NCBI GenBank assembly: GCA_902798915.1
Contig: CADBYM010000009.1
Span: 1-64,000, forward strand
Reading direction: 5' to 3'
DNA from: an uncultured Coriobacteriaceae bacterium
GTDB lineage: Bacteria > Actinomycetota > Coriobacteriia > Coriobacteriales > Atopobiaceae
Length of the DNA: 64,000 nucleotides
Part shown: positions 25,028 to 33,871 of the stretch, in pieces
Layout of the letters: each line of letters starts with the position of its first letter
Position numbering within the stretch: the stretch's first letter is position 1
Position numbers and translations under genes: made by a program
The notes under the pieces: model-generated
Told to the model about the DNA's origin: nothing
The model's input: only the letters and a program-made list of their open reading frames with translations
Databases searched by the model: none

Positions 25028-25325
25028 AGATGCCTCCTTGTCCAAACTGTTGGATGTGTATGGTACCTACCCATGCACAAGACGCTCCAATCGTGGCAGT
25101 GCATATGACGCGGCCGGTGGTACGGCATTGTGCGAAGGTATTGGCTCATTTCCTGGCTGGTCGTGAATCCGCCTCGTCAACCGAGACATTTGCGTGCGGG
25201 TCGGTGCTGCAAGTGTCCCGTGGGGCGAGCCGGACGCGGCACCGGCGGCCGTGGGGAGAGCCGAACGCGACGCAAGGTTTACAATCGAAGCCGCACGCGA
25301 GGTAGCACGAGGTGAGGGGGATGCC

Positions 25326-26645
25326 ATGCCGGTGCGTGGTGCCATATTCGACTGCGACGGAACGATTCTGGACTCCATGCCCATGTGGACGGAGACCTGC
25401 GTGGAGCTGCTGAGAAACTACGGGGTCGCAGACGCGGAGCGCATCTTTGCCGAGCACGAGTCGCTGGACATGGACAAGAAGTGCTACTGGTACCACGACC
25501 ACCTGGGGATTGGCAGCAGCGGCGATGCCCTGTACCGCGAGCTGTGGGCTATGGTCGAGCAAGCCTATGCCGAGCGTGTGGCGCCTTTCGAGGGGTGTGC
25601 CGCATTCCTGCAAGAGCTTCGGTCCGCGGGTGTTTCCATGGTCATAGCCAGCTCGACGCCTACCGAGATGCTTCGCTACGCTCTGGGGGCGCACGGGCTG
25701 TTGGAGTATTTCGACGAAATCATCTTTGCGGGCGATGTTGGGCGAGGCAAGGAGCACCCCGACGTGTATCTCGCGGCGCAGGAGCGTCTCGGCACGCCGA
25801 GAGGGGAGACCTGGGTGTTTGAGGACGCGCCCTTTGGCGTTCGCTCGGCGGCGCGTGTGGGCTTTCCCGTGGTCGCGATCCTCAACGACCATGACGGTCG
25901 CGACGAGTCGTTTTTGCAGACGTGGGCGACGGTGGTGTCGTACGGTTACGAGGGGCTGAGCCTTGCATCGTTGCATGACCTGCAGCCCAAGACGTTTGGC
26001 GCGCTCATCGTGGGCGGCTCCCCGGAGCCGAGTTCTGCCGAACTGGTCCGAAGACTGGCGCAGAAGGCGGAGTATGTGATCGCGGCAGATGCCGGTGCGG
26101 ACGTGCTCATGGCCGCTGGTGTCACGCCCGATCTCTTTTGTGGCGACGAGGACTCGGTGAGTGATGCCGTGCGGTGCTGGGCAGAGGCAAATGCGGGCTT
26201 CGTCGAGCGGTATCCGGCCGAGAAGGATGACTCAGACCTTGGGCTGGCGTTCTCGTTGGCGAGGCGGGAGGCAGAGCGTCGTGGCGCGTGCATGCGTGTC
26301 GTCGTGACTTGCGTGAGCGGGGGCAGACCCGATCACGCGCTTGGCGTGTGGGGGGTGCTCGCTCGCCATGCGGACGTGGCTCCCCGCGTCGTGGAGGACG
26401 GCTTCGAGTGCCGCATCCTCTCCAGGGAGGGTGTCCCCGTGTGGCGACGCCCGGCGAGCGTGGGACAGACGGTATCTGCCATCGCACTGGTGAGCGACGC
26501 GGTGGTGAGCGAAGTGGGATTTCGCTGGGCACTCGATCACGATCGCCTGGCCCCACTCTCGGATCTCGGAATCTCAAACAAAGCCGTCACGAACGAGTGT
26601 GTGGTCAGTTGTCACGCCGGAACATTGGCGGTGTTCCGAGTATGA
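25326..26645 (+). CDS. HAD phosphatase fused to thiamine pyrophosphokinase
   Basis: ATG 25326 has GAGGGGG 5 bases upstream. Residues 1-215 form a HAD hydrolase with FDCDGTILDS (motif I), IASSTP (motif II), GKEHPDVY (motif III) and FEDAPFGVRSA (motif IV). Residues from about 225 begin a thiamine pyrophosphokinase with VGGSPEPS, IAADAGADVLMAAG, FCGDEDSV (instead of the usual GDFDS) and YPAEKDDSDLGLAF. The second domain makes thiamine diphosphate from thiamine and ATP. The phosphatase half could act on thiamine monophosphate or a sugar phosphate. No TPP riboswitch was found upstream. A TACAAT box lies about 44 bp before the start. Confidence 0.85.
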   Translation: MPVRGAIFDCDGTILDSMPMWTETCVELLRNYGVADAERIFAEHESLDMDKKCYWYHDHLGIGSSGDALYRELWAMVEQAYAERVAPFEGCAAFLQELRSAGVSMVIASSTPTEMLRYALGAHGLLEYFDEIIFAGDVGRGKEHPDVYLAAQERLGTPRGETWVFEDAPFGVRSAARVGFPVVAILNDHDGRDESFLQTWATVVSYGYEGLSLASLHDLQPKTFGALIVGGSPEPSSAELVRRLAQKAEYVIAADAGADVLMAAGVTPDLFCGDEDSVSDAVRCWAEANAGFVERYPAEKDDSDLGLAFSLARREAERRGACMRVVVTCVSGGRPDHALGVWGVLARHADVAPRVVEDGFECRILSREGVPVWRRPASVGQTVSAIALVSDAVVSEVGFRWALDHDRLAPLSDLGISNKAVTNECVVSCHAGTLAVFRV

Positions 26646-26713
26646 TCTGTGGTGTCGGTCCTGTCCTTTTGCACATTTGGGCTGTTTCTTGCGCAACATC
26701 CAATATCTTGTGG

Positions 26714-26719
26714 TATAGT
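26714..26719 (+). promoter_or_regulatory. -10 box of the rpmB promoter
   Basis: TATAGT lies 70 bases before the rpmB start. The same TGTGGTATAGT string precedes rpmF. A TTGCGC is 19 bp upstream, too far for a standard -35. Confidence 0.4.
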
Positions 26720-26788
26720 CATTGCGTTTTGTGAGTAGTGCGCCTACGGCCATCCCTTCGCCAAGGCGCCGCCAATGGAGGTTCTGTC

Positions 26789-26977
26789 ATGTCCAAAGTC
26801 TGTGAGATTTGCGGCAAGCACCCCGTTGCCGGACGTTCCATTTCCCACTCGTTCCGCACGGTTAACCGCAAGTTCCGTCCCAACATTCAGCGTGTCACCA
26901 TCGTGAAGGATGGTCACAAGCGCAAGATGAACGTTTGCACTCGCTGCCTCAAGAAGGGAAATCTCGCTCGCAGCTAA
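26789..26977 (+). CDS. rpmB: Ribosomal protein bL28
   Basis: The 62-aa protein starts MSKVCEICGKHPVAGRSISH and continues FRPNIQRV, ending KKGNLARS, the usual L28 pattern. It carries a CxxC and a C-terminal CTRC, so it is the zinc-binding form. ATG 26789 has AATGGAGG upstream. It is part of the large ribosomal subunit. A strong hairpin follows at 27002-27034. Confidence 0.97.
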   Translation: MSKVCEICGKHPVAGRSISHSFRTVNRKFRPNIQRVTIVKDGHKRKMNVCTRCLKKGNLARS

Positions 26978-27001
26978 TGCGTTTGCCATAGAAGGCGGAG
27001 C

Positions 27002-27034
27002 GCAGGACGGCCACCGCCGTGGTGGCCGTCCTGC
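27002..27034 (+). terminator. Hairpin after rpmB
   Basis: GCAGGACGGCCACC (27002-27015) pairs perfectly with GGTGGCCGTCCTGC (27021-27034). The tail is only weakly T-rich (ATATTG). Confidence 0.65.
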
Positions 27035-27071
27035 ATATTGTGGTTGTTTCCCCACTGGTGGCGGATGCTGC

Positions 27072-27077
27072 TATAAT
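27072..27077 (+). promoter_or_regulatory. -10 box upstream of the Asp23-family gene
   Basis: A perfect TATAAT lies 33 bases before the GTG start at 27110. No clear -35 is present at 17 bp. Confidence 0.4.
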
Positions 27078-27109
27078 CACGTCGATTCATCAATCGAAAG
27101 GGGGCTCAC

Positions 27110-27454
27110 GTGGCAACTACTGTCCCGGGTAAGCTAAGGGTTTCAAACGATGTAATAGCCGACCTTGCGGGCTACGCTGCTCTTGAGTGCTACGGTGTCG
27201 TGGGAATGGCGCTTACGGACGAGGAGCAGGGTGTTGCTCGGCTGCTGCCCATCCATCGCCTTCGGAAGGGCATTGAGGTGTCCTTGGAAGACGGGCACAT
27301 AACCGTGGACCTTCACGTGATACTCGAGCAGGGTGTGAACATGTCGTCGGTGGCCACTAACCTCGTGAGTACGGTCAAGTTCATTCTCGACCAGATAGCC
27401 GAACTCAAGCAGGTCGTGGTCCGCGTCCATGTAGAGGGCATGCGCACTCATTAG
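27110..27454 (+). CDS. Asp23/Gls24 (DUF322) family envelope-stress protein
   Basis: The 114-aa protein has the compact Asp23 pattern. GKLRVSNDVIADLAGYAALECYGVVGM forms the first part, then GIEVSLEDGHITVDLHVILEQG, then VVVRVHVEGMR at the end. Members in Firmicutes sit at the cell membrane or act in envelope stress. In this position, just before a FakA-type gene, the family is conserved in many Gram-positives. The start is GTG 27110 behind AAAGGGGG. Confidence 0.9.
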   Translation: MATTVPGKLRVSNDVIADLAGYAALECYGVVGMALTDEEQGVARLLPIHRLRKGIEVSLEDGHITVDLHVILEQGVNMSSVATNLVSTVKFILDQIAELKQVVVRVHVEGMRTH

Positions 27455-27505
27455 TGTCACTCTTTGGTGCTCTGTACGTATTCTAGGAACCGAGGTCTCA
27501 GTCCC

Positions 27506-29173
27506 ATGATATCGACCGTTATCCGCACTTGCTTCCCTGTGGCTGCTGGCGTTCTGCACGAGAAGGCGGACGAAATCAACAAGCTCAACGTCTTTCCCGT
27601 ACCAGATGGCGACACCGGCACGAACATGTCGCTCACCTTGGCGACGGTTGTGCACGAGGTTGAGTCGCTGCCCGACAGCGCCTCCATGGAGGACGTGGCG
27701 CACGCGATAACGCATGGTTCGCTCATGGGTGCGCGCGGCAACTCCGGCGTCATCACGAGTCAGATTCTGCGCGGCATCGCAGAGGGCCTGATTCCCGCAA
27801 AGGGTGAGCATGCGACGCCTGCCGACATCGCCTCCGCCCTGCGCAACGGCGTTTCGGTGGCGTTCAAGGCGGTGCGCAAGCCCGTCGAGGGTACGATTCT
27901 CACGGTTCTGCGGGATGTCTCGACTAAGGCAGACGCCTTGGCAAAGACGCGCGACATGACGACGGACGACATGCTGGACCAAATCGTGGTCGCTGCCTAC
28001 GAGTCGGTCGCGCGCACACCCGATCTGCTTCCCGTGCTCAAGGAGAACGGCGTGGTGGACTCGGGTGCGTATGGCCTGGCCACCTTTATCGAGGCGTTCG
28101 TCAATGCCTATCGGGGTCGTGGCGAGGACCTGACGGATTTCCAGACGCGTGTGGGTGCAAATGATGCGAAGTCTCAAGTCGCAAACGTCGTCGACATCGA
28201 GATAAACGACGACTGGGAGGGCTCTGAGTTCCGCTACTGCACCGAGTTCCTCTTCCATGCAGATTCCCCGGTTTTCGACGAGGACGCGTGTTTGCGCTAC
28301 TTCGCCTCTATGGGCGATTGCGAGCTGCTCGTGGGTTCGAACCCCGACTACAAGTGTCACGTGCACACCAATCGCCCGGACCGCGTCATTCGTCACATGC
28401 TGCACAGAGGACAAGTCTTCAACGTCTTTGTGCACAACATGGACTTGGAGGCGCAGGAGCGCACGGAGTCCATCAGGTCCGACAAACAGACGTCAGATGC
28501 TCCCCGTAAGCCGTTGGGCTTCGTCGCGGTGGCAGCCGGCGCCGGTGAGGCAGACATCCTGTCCTCGCTTGGCGTGGACGTTGTGGTTCAGGGTGGGCAG
28601 ACCATGAACCCATCGACGGCGGACATTCTGGATGCAATCCAGTCATGCAATGCCGACGATGTTATCGTGCTTCCCGATAACGGCAACATACGTATGGCGG
28701 CTGAGGCCGCTGCCTCGGCGTGTGAGTCATGCACGGCCCACGTGGTCGGCACGCGGAGCGTCCTTCAGGCGTTTGCCGCGATGCTGGCGGTCGATATCGA
28801 CGCAAGTGTCACAGAGAATACCGAGGCCATGAGTGAGGCGATCGAGGGCGTGCGCGATGGTGAGGTCACCACCGCAGTGCGTGATTCTCAGGCTGCGGAC
28901 GGCTCGCCCATTCATGCGGGTGACGTCATGGGCATTCAGGACGGAGAAATCAGTGTCGTTGGGTCCGACGTCACGGAGGTCACGCTCCGGCTCATTGACT
29001 TTATGCAGCAAGAGGAAGAAGGAGACACGCTCACTATCCTTGCCGGAAGCGACATGGATGACGATGCCTTCGTTGAGCTGCAGGACGCCATTGCCGAGGC
29101 GCAACCGGACTTGGAGATTGATGCGCACCGAGGTGAGCAGCCGCTCTATCCCGTCATTTTCTCCATCGAGTAG
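27506..29173 (+). CDS. fakA: Fatty-acid kinase subunit A (DAK2/DhaL-domain protein)
   Basis: The 555-aa product begins with a DhaL/DAK2 domain. NKLNVFPVPDGDTGTNMSLT, GARGNSGVITSQILRG and a GVVDSGAYGL element bind ATP and metal. The rest matches the FakA C-terminal regions, ending PLYPVIFSIE. FakA phosphorylates fatty acids held by FakB so that they enter phospholipid synthesis via PlsX/PlsY. PlsX is encoded in the same run. No FakB (DegV) gene is in the window. ATG 27506 has GAGGT nearby. Confidence 0.93.
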   Translation: MISTVIRTCFPVAAGVLHEKADEINKLNVFPVPDGDTGTNMSLTLATVVHEVESLPDSASMEDVAHAITHGSLMGARGNSGVITSQILRGIAEGLIPAKGEHATPADIASALRNGVSVAFKAVRKPVEGTILTVLRDVSTKADALAKTRDMTTDDMLDQIVVAAYESVARTPDLLPVLKENGVVDSGAYGLATFIEAFVNAYRGRGEDLTDFQTRVGANDAKSQVANVVDIEINDDWEGSEFRYCTEFLFHADSPVFDEDACLRYFASMGDCELLVGSNPDYKCHVHTNRPDRVIRHMLHRGQVFNVFVHNMDLEAQERTESIRSDKQTSDAPRKPLGFVAVAAGAGEADILSSLGVDVVVQGGQTMNPSTADILDAIQSCNADDVIVLPDNGNIRMAAEAAASACESCTAHVVGTRSVLQAFAAMLAVDIDASVTENTEAMSEAIEGVRDGEVTTAVRDSQAADGSPIHAGDVMGIQDGEISVVGSDVTEVTLRLIDFMQQEEEGDTLTILAGSDMDDDAFVELQDAIAEAQPDLEIDAHRGEQPLYPVIFSIE

Positions 29174-29197
29174 CGCATCGCGCGTGCGGACGTTAGC

Positions 29198-31348
29198 GTG
29201 ACAAGCGCGAATGAGGTTGCAGGTAGGGTTCAGCGTACGTGCCGTCTGGATGAGGGTGCGAGTCGACTGCGGTATGTAACGGGCAAGCGCGTGGATGCGC
29301 TGCGCCGTTTGGGGTTGCGGCTGGTACGCGACGTTCTTTACCACCTGCCGAGTCGCTACCTTGACTTCACGCGCGTCATGCCGATTGGATACTGCGAGGT
29401 TGGTGCCGACGCCACCGTTGTAGGTCGCGTGGACAAGGTGGAGCTCAAGCGTCCCAAACCTCGTCTGCAGCTCGTAGAGGTTGCGGTCATTGACGACACG
29501 GGTGTGCTCTTTGCTACGTTCTTTCGGCAACCTTGGATTGCAGAGCAGCTCCATCCCGGCGACTTGGTTGCCCTCTCGGGCAAAGTTACCTTCTCGTATG
29601 GCTTCAAACGCATGACGCCTACCTTCCATGAGGTGTTAGGGGCAGGTGAGGCGGCAAGTTACGCACGCATCCTGCCCGTATATCCGGTGGGTGAGGGCAT
29701 CAGCGTTCCTTGGATGCGTCGCATCGTCTCCGCCGCTCTTTGTGACGTGGGCGATGTGTGCGATGTCGTTCCGGCTTCGATTGTGGCCGATCGGTCCCTG
29801 ATGTCGCTCGGTCGTGCGCTACGCGAGGTCCACTTTCCCACGAGCTTATATGCTGCAGAAGAGGCACGCAGGCGCCTTGCCTACGACGAGTTGCTCCTGC
29901 TCCAGCTCATGCTCCATGCACGACAGCGCATTGAGTTGGCTGGTGCCGTTCCGGTCGAGCACGTGACGGATGGCACTCACCTTCATTCGCTCGTTGAGGC
30001 GCTGCCCTTCACACTCTCGGAGGAGCAGCGGGTAGCTCTCGACGAGGTGCTAGCCGATATGGCGGCACCGCAGGTGATGAACCGATTGCTGTTGGGTGAC
30101 GTGGGTACGGGCAAGACGGTCGTGGCCGCCGCGGCGATTGCTGCCGTGGCCGATACGGGCACACAGGCGGCCATGATGGCACCGACTTCCGTGCTCGCAC
30201 GGCAGTACGCGGAGGGCGTGGGTCCCTTGCTCGACGCTGCTGACGTCCCCTGGTCGTTGCTTACGGGGGCGACGCCGGCGGCAGAGCGGAATGAGGCATT
30301 GCGGATGTTGGCCGCAGGGGAGCTCTGTTGCCTCTTTGGGACGACGGCGCTCTTGACGGAAGACGTCGAGTTCAAGCATCTGAGTCTGGTGGTCATTGAC
30401 GAGCAGCATCGCTTTGGCGTCAACCAGCGCGTCTCGCTTAGGCAAAAGGGCGCCGGCGCGGACCTCCTCTCGATGTCGGCGACACCCATCCCGCGGACGC
30501 TTGCCCTCTCGCTCTATGGCGACATGGCGTGCTCCCGCATTCGGCATCGGCCTGTGGCGGGCGCGGGCGTGGTGACGAAGGTGCTTGCACCGGAGAACAG
30601 CGACCTTGCCTACGGGGCGATTCGCGATGCGGTGGCGGCGGGTCACCAAGCGTACGTGATTTGTCCGCTCGTGGACGAGCGTGATGACGGGAGCGACCTC
30701 GATGACGTGCCCGAGCGCTCGCAGGCACAGGTCCGACGGTTGCATGCCGCGACGAGCACGCTCGAGGAGCTCTCACATGGGCCGCTCAGGGGATTGCGGC
30801 TTGATCTCCTTACGGGCAGAATGAGCGCAGACGACAAGGACGCCGCAATGACGCGATTCCGTTCTCGCGAGACGGACGTGTTGGTGGCGACCACGGTCGT
30901 GGAAGTTGGTGTGGACGTTCCCAACGCTACCGTCATGCTTGTGTTCGACGCCGACCGCTTTGGGCTTGCGACGCTCCATCAGCTCCGTGGACGCGTGGGC
31001 CGAGGCAGGGATGCCGGTCTGGTCTACCTCTCATGCGCGGCTGGCCCGCGTTCGCCCGCGCGTAAGCGGCTCTCTGCGTTGGAAGCGACATCGGATGGGT
31101 TTGAGCTGGCGGAGCTCGACCTGAGCCTGCGGCGCGAGGGCGAAGTGCTGGGATACCGTCAGCACGGAGGCGTGGTGCTCAAGGTGTGTGACCTCTCGTC
31201 CGACAAAGCCCTCGTGGAGGCCGCCCATGCGGATGCCAATGCGCTCGCACAAACCGATCCGGAGCTTCGCGAGCCATTGCATGCAGCCTTGGCGCTTGAG
31301 TGCCGACAACGCTACCGGGCGTACTTCGAGGAGGTCGAGCGCGCGTGA
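29198..31348 (+). CDS. recG: ATP-dependent DNA helicase RecG
   Basis: The 716-aa protein starts at GTG 29198. It has the N-terminal wedge domain with an OB fold (VGRVDKVELKRPKPRLQLVEV). The helicase motifs are LLGDVGTGKTVVA, DEQHRFGV (DEQH), SATPIPRTL, TTVVEVGVDVPNATVM and QLRGRVGRG. RecG remodels stalled forks and Holliday junctions. It overlaps the rsmD start by 4 bases. Confidence 0.96.
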   Translation: MTSANEVAGRVQRTCRLDEGASRLRYVTGKRVDALRRLGLRLVRDVLYHLPSRYLDFTRVMPIGYCEVGADATVVGRVDKVELKRPKPRLQLVEVAVIDDTGVLFATFFRQPWIAEQLHPGDLVALSGKVTFSYGFKRMTPTFHEVLGAGEAASYARILPVYPVGEGISVPWMRRIVSAALCDVGDVCDVVPASIVADRSLMSLGRALREVHFPTSLYAAEEARRRLAYDELLLLQLMLHARQRIELAGAVPVEHVTDGTHLHSLVEALPFTLSEEQRVALDEVLADMAAPQVMNRLLLGDVGTGKTVVAAAAIAAVADTGTQAAMMAPTSVLARQYAEGVGPLLDAADVPWSLLTGATPAAERNEALRMLAAGELCCLFGTTALLTEDVEFKHLSLVVIDEQHRFGVNQRVSLRQKGAGADLLSMSATPIPRTLALSLYGDMACSRIRHRPVAGAGVVTKVLAPENSDLAYGAIRDAVAAGHQAYVICPLVDERDDGSDLDDVPERSQAQVRRLHAATSTLEELSHGPLRGLRLDLLTGRMSADDKDAAMTRFRSRETDVLVATTVVEVGVDVPNATVMLVFDADRFGLATLHQLRGRVGRGRDAGLVYLSCAAGPRSPARKRLSALEATSDGFELAELDLSLRREGEVLGYRQHGGVVLKVCDLSSDKALVEAAHADANALAQTDPELREPLHAALALECRQRYRAYFEEVERA

Positions 31349-31920
31349 GGATCGTGGGTGGTACGTGGCGAAACAGGACCATCGAGGCACCGGCGGGACG
31401 TGGCACCCGTCCGACGACCGACCGCATGCGCGAGACCATCGCGTCAATGGTTCTCTCTGCGAAGGGACTCGACCTCGGAGGTACTGCGGTGCTCGATGCG
31501 TTTGCGGGCTCGGGCGGTGTGGGCTTAGAGCTCCTCTCGCGTGGTGCCGCAAGCTGCACGTTCTGTGAGCGGGACCGGCGCGCGGCTGCGCTTGTGCGCA
31601 CGAACTGCGAGCGTCTGGACGCCGAGGCGGAAACGTGGCGCGTCGTTTGTGGTGACGTCACGAAGATTGTTGTGCGAGGCCTTTGGGGTGCTCCGTTCGG
31701 CGTGGTGTTCCTCGATCCCCCGTACGCGATGGGTGCCGAGAAGGTTTCGGAGCTCGTGCGTTCACTTGCGCGCACGGGCCAGCTTGCGCCGGAATGCCTT
31801 GTGGTGTACGAACGATCGGAGCGCGGGGCGAAGCTGACACTGGACGGAGCTCGCGAGCTGAGGTCGCGCTCAATGGCCGCGAGCTGCATAGACTTGCTTG
31901 AGATGGGGGAGGCGCTATGA
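31345..31920 (+). CDS. rsmD: 16S rRNA guanine-966 N2-methyltransferase
   Basis: GTG 31345 overlaps the recG stop and gives the family's usual start MRIVGGTWRNRTIEAP. The 191-aa protein has LDAFAGSGGVGLELLSRGA, the SAM-binding motif, and FLDPPYAMG, the DPPY motif of N-methyltransferases. It methylates G966 of 16S rRNA in E. coli. It overlaps the coaD start by 4 bases. Confidence 0.93.
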   Translation: MRIVGGTWRNRTIEAPAGRGTRPTTDRMRETIASMVLSAKGLDLGGTAVLDAFAGSGGVGLELLSRGAASCTFCERDRRAAALVRTNCERLDAEAETWRVVCGDVTKIVVRGLWGAPFGVVFLDPPYAMGAEKVSELVRSLARTGQLAPECLVVYERSERGAKLTLDGARELRSRSMAASCIDLLEMGEAL

Positions 31921-32420
31921 ACTCAAAGATGACGCATGTCGTGCTGCCTGGTACCTATGACCCCATAACACTGGGGCATTTGGATGTCGTGGCGCGTTCG
32001 TGCAAGCTATTTGGCAAGGTGACGGTGGGGGTTGCGGCGTCGCGGATGAAGCATGGCGTCGGGACGGCGTTCACCTTGGATGAGCGTGTGGACATGATTC
32101 GCGAGGCGCTTCTCGAGCGCAGGATTGAGGGTGTTGACGTGCTGCCCTTCGAGGGCCTTCTGGTTGACTTCTGTCGCAGCGTGGGAGCGCAGGGTGTCGT
32201 CAAGGGGCTTCGCGCCATGACGGACTTCGAGTACGAGCTTCAGCAGGCGGACCTCAACGCTCATCTGGCACCCGACCTCGAGAGCGTCTTCGTGATGGCG
32301 AGTCCTGCGTTCGGCTATGTATCCTCATCCATCGTGCGCGAGCTTGCGTCGCTGGGATCGCCGGTGGACGGTCTCGTACCCGAATGCATAGCCCGCCGTC
32401 TCGCCGACCACTTTCGGTAG
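31917..32420 (+). CDS. coaD: Phosphopantetheine adenylyltransferase
   Basis: The 167-aa protein begins with GTYDPITLGHLDVV (the TxGH nucleotidyltransferase motif). It has RAMTDFEYELQQADLNAHL and FGYVSSSIVRELASLGS, the second ATP-binding motif with SSS. It makes dephospho-CoA from 4'-phosphopantetheine in coenzyme A synthesis. rsmD-coaD order is common in Gram-positives. No terminator is evident between it and the peptide gene downstream. Confidence 0.96.
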   Translation: MNSKMTHVVLPGTYDPITLGHLDVVARSCKLFGKVTVGVAASRMKHGVGTAFTLDERVDMIREALLERRIEGVDVLPFEGLLVDFCRSVGAQGVVKGLRAMTDFEYELQQADLNAHLAPDLESVFVMASPAFGYVSSSIVRELASLGSPVDGLVPECIARRLADHFR

Positions 32421-32470
32421 GGCAGAATTCACCACCCCGATGCTGACGAAATGCGGAAGGCGTTATCGAA

Positions 32471-32490
32471 GCGGTAGCGACAAGGCGCGC
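32471..32490. repeat. Left copy of a 20-bp imperfect direct repeat flanking the Nif11 gene
   Basis: GCGGTAGCGACAAGGCGCGC recurs at 33061-33080 with 17 of 20 bases identical. The two copies lie on either side of the Nif11 precursor and its promoter. Confidence 0.45.
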
Positions 32491-32537
32491 CTGACGTCTT
32501 GTCTCGCCCTTGGATGGCGGGTAGTCCGGTCCGCGGC

Positions 32538-32565
32538 TTGACAGCGCCTATCAGTGGACTAGAGT
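32538..32565 (+). promoter_or_regulatory. Promoter of the second Nif11-type precursor
   Basis: TTGACA (32538-32543) and TAGAGT (32560-32565) are spaced by 16 bp. It is the best promoter in this part of the gene run and lies 54 bp before the ATG. Confidence 0.65.
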
Positions 32566-32619
32566 ATTACGCAGAATGCAATCCATAGGGGATATGCGAT
32601 GGCAGAGAGGGAGGACAAC

Positions 32620-33033
32620 ATGGCAGTCAGCAACGAGCTGAGGCGCTTCGAGGCGGACCTTGCGGAGAACGAGGACCTCAGGGCGCAGGTGGAGGAGATC
32701 ATGCGTCGGATTGCGGAGTCCGGCGAGGCCAAGAGCGACGGCGAGGCGCTGTCGCAGGTAGCCTCCGAGCTCGGCTACGCGGTGGGCGCGGCTGACTTCG
32801 AGCGCGCCAGCGCGGAAGCGGAGAGCGAGGCGCCCGACCTCGATGACCTGGAGTCGGCTGCCGGCGGCATGTTTGGGATAGCAGCAGATGCGGAGGACGG
32901 GCACGAGGCATGGTGCCTCGGGACCTACTACTGCTTCACCGCATTGGTGCACGGCCACGACAAAGCGAAGAATCGCGCCTGTCTCTCTGACTATGTCACT
33001 GTGGGTAACGTCCTTAAGAGGGCATTTGGTTAG
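32620..33033 (+). CDS. Nif11-like leader peptide RiPP precursor
   Basis: ATG 32620 has GGGAGG 5 bases upstream; ATG 32599 does not. The 137-aa product has a Nif11-style leader (residues 1-83). It starts with LRRFEADLAENEDLRAQVEE, then ALSQVASELGYAV, and ends DLDDLESAAGG. The 54-residue tail has three cysteines (C99, C105, C121), in WCLGTYYCF and RACL, and ends LKRAFG. The gene has its own promoter and terminator and interrupts an otherwise housekeeping run between coaD and a coiled-coil gene. No modifying enzyme is adjacent. Confidence 0.78.
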   Translation: MAVSNELRRFEADLAENEDLRAQVEEIMRRIAESGEAKSDGEALSQVASELGYAVGAADFERASAEAESEAPDLDDLESAAGGMFGIAADAEDGHEAWCLGTYYCFTALVHGHDKAKNRACLSDYVTVGNVLKRAFG

Positions 33034-33060
33034 GATATAGGTCTACAGGCCCTTTGCGCG

Positions 33061-33080
33061 GCGGCAACGACAAGGTGCGC
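33061..33080. repeat. Right copy of the 20-bp imperfect direct repeat
   Basis: GCGGCAACGACAAGGTGCGC matches 32471-32490 at 17 of 20 positions. It is downstream of the peptide gene. Confidence 0.45.
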
Positions 33081-33134
33081 GGCCGCTTGCTGCGTTTGAT
33101 TCGTACGCGCTCGGTGATTGGCTTACTCGGTTTT

Positions 33135-33170
33135 GGGCACCCTACTGCGTCTTCGGCCAGTGGGGTGTCC
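33135..33170 (+). terminator. Hairpin terminator after the Nif11 precursor
   Basis: GGGCACCCTACTG pairs, with one G-T pair and one mismatch, with CCAGTGGGGTGTCC; TTCT follows. The rest of the 327-bp gap 33034-33360 holds only the direct repeat and no ORF. Confidence 0.5.
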
Positions 33171-33360
33171 TTCTAGTTGGTGGGTAAACAGTAGCCTGTT
33201 CTTGTCGCCTTGCTTTCACGCGCATCCGCGACGTGTGATATGAACTGTAACTGCCATAATGGAACCAGGTACCGTTTTGCCCCATTGTGCCTGCCCACGG
33301 TCGCACATAATCTGCTAACATAAGGGACGCTGAACCGCGCCATCACGAAAGGAGTTCCGA

Positions 33361-33858
33361 ATGGAGCCAGGAGAGGAAATCCAAGCCCTGGTCGACGAGC
33401 TCGAGCAGATTGTTGCCGACGCGAAGTCGCCCTTCGGTGGCGGCATGCACCGCAAGGTCGTCGACGAGCAGGAGATCTACGAGATTCTCGACGAGATGCG
33501 TCAAGTCTTTCCGAGGGAGTTTGCAGATGCGCGCCGCATCATCCGCGAGGAAGGCGAGATGCTCGACCGTGCGCAACGGCAGGCCGACTCGGTCATCGCG
33601 GACGCGCAGCAGCAGGCGATGGTCATAGCGGGCGATCAGGAGATTGTGCGAATTGCGCAGCAGCAGGCGGACAACATTCGCGACGCAGCGCAGCAGTACG
33701 AGCGCGACACGCGCTACAACGCCGAAGAGTATGCCGATACCGTCCTCGCTCACCTGGAGGATACCTTGCGTTCAATGACGGGGACGGTCACGCGTGTGCG
33801 CCAGACCCTCAACGAGAACTCTGGCGTCAACAACCAGTCGAATAGCGTGAGCTGGTAG
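33361..33858 (+). CDS. Coiled-coil protein (ATP synthase B/DivIVA-like)
   Basis: The 165-aa product starts at ATG 33361 behind AAAGGAG. Residues 40-150 form a long helix with a run of QADSVIADAQQQA and QQQADNIRDAAQQYERD heptads, like ATP synthase subunit B or DivIVA-type proteins, but with no membrane helix. Homologues sit before yceD in many actinobacteria and have no proven job; a link to membrane or cell-envelope organisation is a guess. It is 13 bp upstream of yceD. Confidence 0.72.
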   Translation: MEPGEEIQALVDELEQIVADAKSPFGGGMHRKVVDEQEIYEILDEMRQVFPREFADARRIIREEGEMLDRAQRQADSVIADAQQQAMVIAGDQEIVRIAQQQADNIRDAAQQYERDTRYNAEEYADTVLAHLEDTLRSMTGTVTRVRQTLNENSGVNNQSNSVSW

Positions 33859-33871
33859 TTTTGGGGTCCGT

